64,000 bases of DNA, from positions 90,458 to 154,457 of the forward strand of contig LNFL01000179.1 of the NCBI GenBank assembly GCA_001464275.1. The letters are read 5' to 3'. Position numbers and translations under genes: made by a program. Under the pieces are notes generated by a model that made no database searches, had not been told where the DNA came from, and was given only the letters and a program-made list of their open reading frames with translations. Positions 59,700 through 64,000 of this stretch are shown one piece after another (position 1 is the stretch's first letter; each line of letters opens with the position of its first letter). The stretch is from Actinobacteria bacterium Ga0077560 (lineage in GTDB: Bacteria; Actinomycetota; Thermoleophilia; Miltoncostaeales; Miltoncostaeaceae).

Positions 59700-61025
59700 C
59701 TACAGCAGCGGCAGCAGCGTCTCGATCTCGAAGGGCGTGACCTGGGCCCGGTAGTCCTCCCACTCCTGCCGCTTGATCTCGATGAGGCGGTCGTGGATGT
59801 GCTCGCCGAAGGCCTTCAGCAGCAGCTCCGAGGCGGCGCCCAGCTCCACGGCCTCGCCCAGGGTTGCGGGCAGCAGCTCCACCCCGGCCCGCAGGCGCTC
59901 CTCGTGGGAGAGGTGGTACAGGTTGGTCTCCATCGGCTCCGGCAGCTCCTCGCCACGGGCGATGCCGTCGAGGCCCGCGTGCAGGATCGCCGCGAAGGCG
60001 AGATACGGGTTGCAGGCGGGGTCCGGGCTGCGCAGCTCGGGCCGGGCGGCGGACTGGTCGGGCACGTTGCCCTGCTGGGGCACGCGCACCACCGCCGACC
60101 GGTTGCGCTGGCTCCACGCCACGTACACGGGGGCCTCGAACCCGGGCACCAGGCGCTTGTAGGAGTTCACCCACTGGGCGAACACCAGGCACAGCTCCCG
60201 GGCGTGGCGCAGCAGGCCGGCCACGAACTGGCGGCCGTGGATGGACAGCAGGTTCGGCTCCGCGTCGTCGAAGAACGCGTTCCGGCCATCCTTGGTGAGC
60301 ATCACGTGCGTGTGCATGCCGCTGCCGTTCTCGCCCATCATGGGCTTGGGCATGAAGGTGGCGTACCAGCCGTGGGCGTGCGCGACCTCCTTCACCACGG
60401 TGCGGTAGGTCATCACGTTGTCGGCCATCCGCAGCGCGTCGCGCTGGCGCATGTCGATCTCGTGCTGGGACGGGCCGCTCTCGTGGTGGCTGTACTCCAC
60501 GTCGATGCCGAACTGCTCCAGCGCGAGCACGGTCGCGCGGCGGACGTCGCTTGCGGCGTCGAGGGTGGTGAGGTCGAAGTACCCTCCGCGGTCCAGCGGC
60601 TCGGTGCCGGTGGAGTCCCGGAAGTAGAAGTACTCCAGCTCGGTGCCCACCTCGAAGCCGTCGAAGCCCATGCTCTGCGCCCGCTCCAGCGCGCGGCGCA
60701 GCACGTAGCGCGGGTCGCCCTCGTACGGCGCGCCGGTGAGGGTGCGGATGTCGCACAGCATCCGGGCCACCGACTGCTCCTGCGGGCGGTAGGGCAGGAT
60801 CGCGAAGGTCGCCGGGTCCGGCACCGCGACCATGTCGGACTCCTCGATGGGGTTGAACCCGGTGATCGAGGAACCGTCGAAACGCACACCGCGCTCCAGC
60901 GCGGTGGGGAGCTCCTCGACGGGGAGCGCGAAGCTCTTGAGCCGTCCGAGGATGTCGGTGAACCAGAGCCGGATGAACTTGACGTCACGCTCCTCGACGG
61001 TGCGCAGCACGTCCTCGCTGGTCAT
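59700..61025 (-). CDS. glnA: Glutamine synthetase, type I
   Basis: This joins ammonia to glutamate with ATP. The 441-residue length fits the GSI-alpha branch. Typical blocks are VRFDGSSITGFNPIEESDM, GTELEYFYF, MPKPMMGENGSGMHTHV (glutamate and ammonia site) and SPDPACNPYLAFAAIL. NLYHLSHEE lies where enterobacterial GSI carries the adenylylated Tyr, so modification is uncertain. ATG 61025 has GGAGGAACGAG right upstream. A strong hairpin lies before the gene, between it and GSIII. Confidence 0.95.
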   Translation of the reverse strand: MTSEDVLRTVEERDVKFIRLWFTDILGRLKSFALPVEELPTALERGVRFDGSSITGFNPIEESDMVAVPDPATFAILPYRPQEQSVARMLCDIRTLTGAPYEGDPRYVLRRALERAQSMGFDGFEVGTELEYFYFRDSTGTEPLDRGGYFDLTTLDAASDVRRATVLALEQFGIDVEYSHHESGPSQHEIDMRQRDALRMADNVMTYRTVVKEVAHAHGWYATFMPKPMMGENGSGMHTHVMLTKDGRNAFFDDAEPNLLSIHGRQFVAGLLRHARELCLVFAQWVNSYKRLVPGFEAPVYVAWSQRNRSAVVRVPQQGNVPDQSAARPELRSPDPACNPYLAFAAILHAGLDGIARGEELPEPMETNLYHLSHEERLRAGVELLPATLGEAVELGAASELLLKAFGEHIHDRLIEIKRQEWEDYRAQVTPFEIETLLPLL

Positions 61026-61047
61026 CTCGTTCCTCCGGTTCGCGTGT

Positions 61048-61077
61048 GGACGGGCGGGGTGCGGGCCCCGCCCGTCC
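61048..61077. terminator. Hairpin between GSIII and GSI genes
   Basis: A perfect 12-bp stem GGACGGGCGGGG and its complement, with a 6-base loop, fills most of the 67-base gap between glnN and glnA on the minus strand. It could end the glnN message or reduce read-through into glnA. There is no U tract. The role is inferred. Confidence 0.7.
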
Positions 61078-61092
61078 ATGACGCGCGGGGGA

Positions 61093-63216
<2,124 letters not shown>

Positions 63217-63481
63217 CGGGTTCGAGGTCCCTCCTGGCATTCGGTTTCCGAGGCGACCGCCGGGCACGTGAGGTACCGTGGGGCGGCGCGTTCGGCGGGG
63301 TGATCGGCCGCCTGAGCCTACGCCCGCGGCGGTCGCGTCGTCCTGACGCGCTGCGTCCTGACGGGTCGACCCTCTGAGCGTACGGACCCGCCGCCTCGCC
63401 GCGGATTCGACCTGCGGACAACCTTCGCCCCCGGGGTTTGGCCCCATGGATAAACCTCGCCCCGTTCAGGGGGGAGGGACC
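63217..63481. promoter_or_regulatory. Divergent gap upstream of glnN and the PucR-like gene
   Basis: About 265 bases without a clear gene lie between two divergent starts. A GGGGGGAGGG near 63469-63478 is the probable ribosome site of the plus-strand gene. I see no convincing -10/-35 pair. A nitrogen-responsive operator would be expected for glnN but no known consensus stands out. Function is inferred from position. Confidence 0.3.
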
Positions 63482-64000
63482 TTGACCAAGCAAGCTCGGC
63501 TCCCCATCCTGGGACAGATGACGACACGAGACGCGCGGGTGGACACCCGCCACCAGGCCCTCCCGGCCCGCCACCCCACGCTGGCGGACATCCGGGACCT
63601 CCCGTCGCTGGCGACGGCGACGGTCGTGCCGTCGGGCGCGGATCTCGCGCCGGAGGTACGCGGCATCCGCCCGGCCGGCGGCGAGGCGGCCGAGGGCGAG
63701 GTGCTGGTGTGTGACGGCGCGCCGCCGGATCCCGCGCCCCCCGGCCTGGTGGGCGTGGTCTGCCGGATCGCCCCGCCCAAGGGATACCCGGTGCCGGCCC
63801 TGGTGCTGGACCGGGCGGATGCCTGGGCCGCCGTCCTCGACGACCTCTCCGACCTGGTGGGACCCCGCCGCGGGCGCCGCGCCGCGGAGCGCGCACGGTC
63901 GGCGCTGCGGGTGCCGCTGCTGGAGAGCCGCGGGTTCCAGGGCCTCACCGAGGCCTGCCGGAACCTGCTGGGCGCCCCCGTCGCCGTCCTCGACGACTAC
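63482..64000 (+). CDS. Probable PucR-family transcriptional regulator, N-terminal part
   Basis: The frame is open to the right edge and shows about 173 residues. PTLADIRDLPSLATATVVP fits the N-terminal domain of purine-catabolism (PucR-like) regulators, and LTEACRNLLGAPVAVLDDY the start of the GAF-like middle part. The DNA-binding domain would lie outside the window. TTG 63482 has GGAGGG 3 bases upstream and GGGGAG 5 bases upstream, a better site than ATG 63518, which adds no support. Next to glutamine synthetases, a nitrogen-control role is plausible, but unproven. Confidence 0.6.
   Translation, partial: MTKQARLPILGQMTTRDARVDTRHQALPARHPTLADIRDLPSLATATVVPSGADLAPEVRGIRPAGGEAAEGEVLVCDGAPPDPAPPGLVGVVCRIAPPKGYPVPALVLDRADAWAAVLDDLSDLVGPRRGRRAAERARSALRVPLLESRGFQGLTEACRNLLGAPVAVLDDY

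Overview
The window is very GC-rich, densely packed DNA with many GTG and TTG starts and ATGA/GTGA stop-start overlaps. The gene content suggests an actinobacterium. It includes a nuoA-B-C-D-E-F-G operon with separate nuoC and nuoD, a monomeric NADP isocitrate dehydrogenase, a type I plus type III glutamine synthetase pair, several HD-GYP/GGDEF proteins, and secreted proteins with a 'WQRC' Ig-like module. Class Thermoleophilia is my best guess. This is inferred from gene content, not from any marker search.

Layout. 1-4728 (minus): complex I genes nuoA to nuoF and the first codons of nuoG. 5029-9725: isocitrate dehydrogenase, a small TPR protein, a NodJ-like ABC-2 permease that appears to start at CTG, and a frameshifted, active-site-degenerate malic enzyme with an ACT domain. 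9869-14187 (minus): two HD-GYP proteins, one also carrying GGDEF, and a small secreted, membrane-anchored protein. 14329-47065: a glycan locus of about 33 kb. 47111-51467 (minus): two secreted beta-rich proteins downstream of an ECF-like sigma factor fused to a zinc-binding anti-sigma-like segment. 51668-55068: a thioesterase and two paralogous secreted pentapeptide-repeat proteins. 55254-58741: a phosphatase-fold protein lacking its catalytic Cys, a polyprenyl-phosphate sugar transferase, a small coiled-coil protein and a glycosyltransferase. 58734-63216 (minus): two small membrane proteins, GSI and GSIII. 63482-64000: the start of a probable PucR-type regulator.

How the glycan genes fit together. 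UDP-xylose synthase, GMD and an RMD-like reductase would supply UDP-xylose and GDP-D-rhamnose, and RfbC acts in dTDP-L-rhamnose synthesis. Two further epimerase-like SDRs sit beside a GT2. Glycosyltransferases of GT2 and GT4 type, two or three GT-C-like polytopic proteins, a Wzx-like flippase and an AglD/LPG-synthase-like membrane protein would assemble and move lipid-linked glycan. Wzm and a Wzt with a C-terminal glycan-binding domain form an ABC exporter. A methyltransferase with a long N-terminal helical segment lies between them, which resembles O-antigen systems whose chain length is set by terminal methylation.

Four genes carry apparent frameshifts: the malic enzyme and three GT4 genes between 41.1 and 47.1 kb. 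They may be real decay or assembly errors, and reads would decide. I saw no rRNA, tRNA, CRISPR array, insertion sequence or phage genes.
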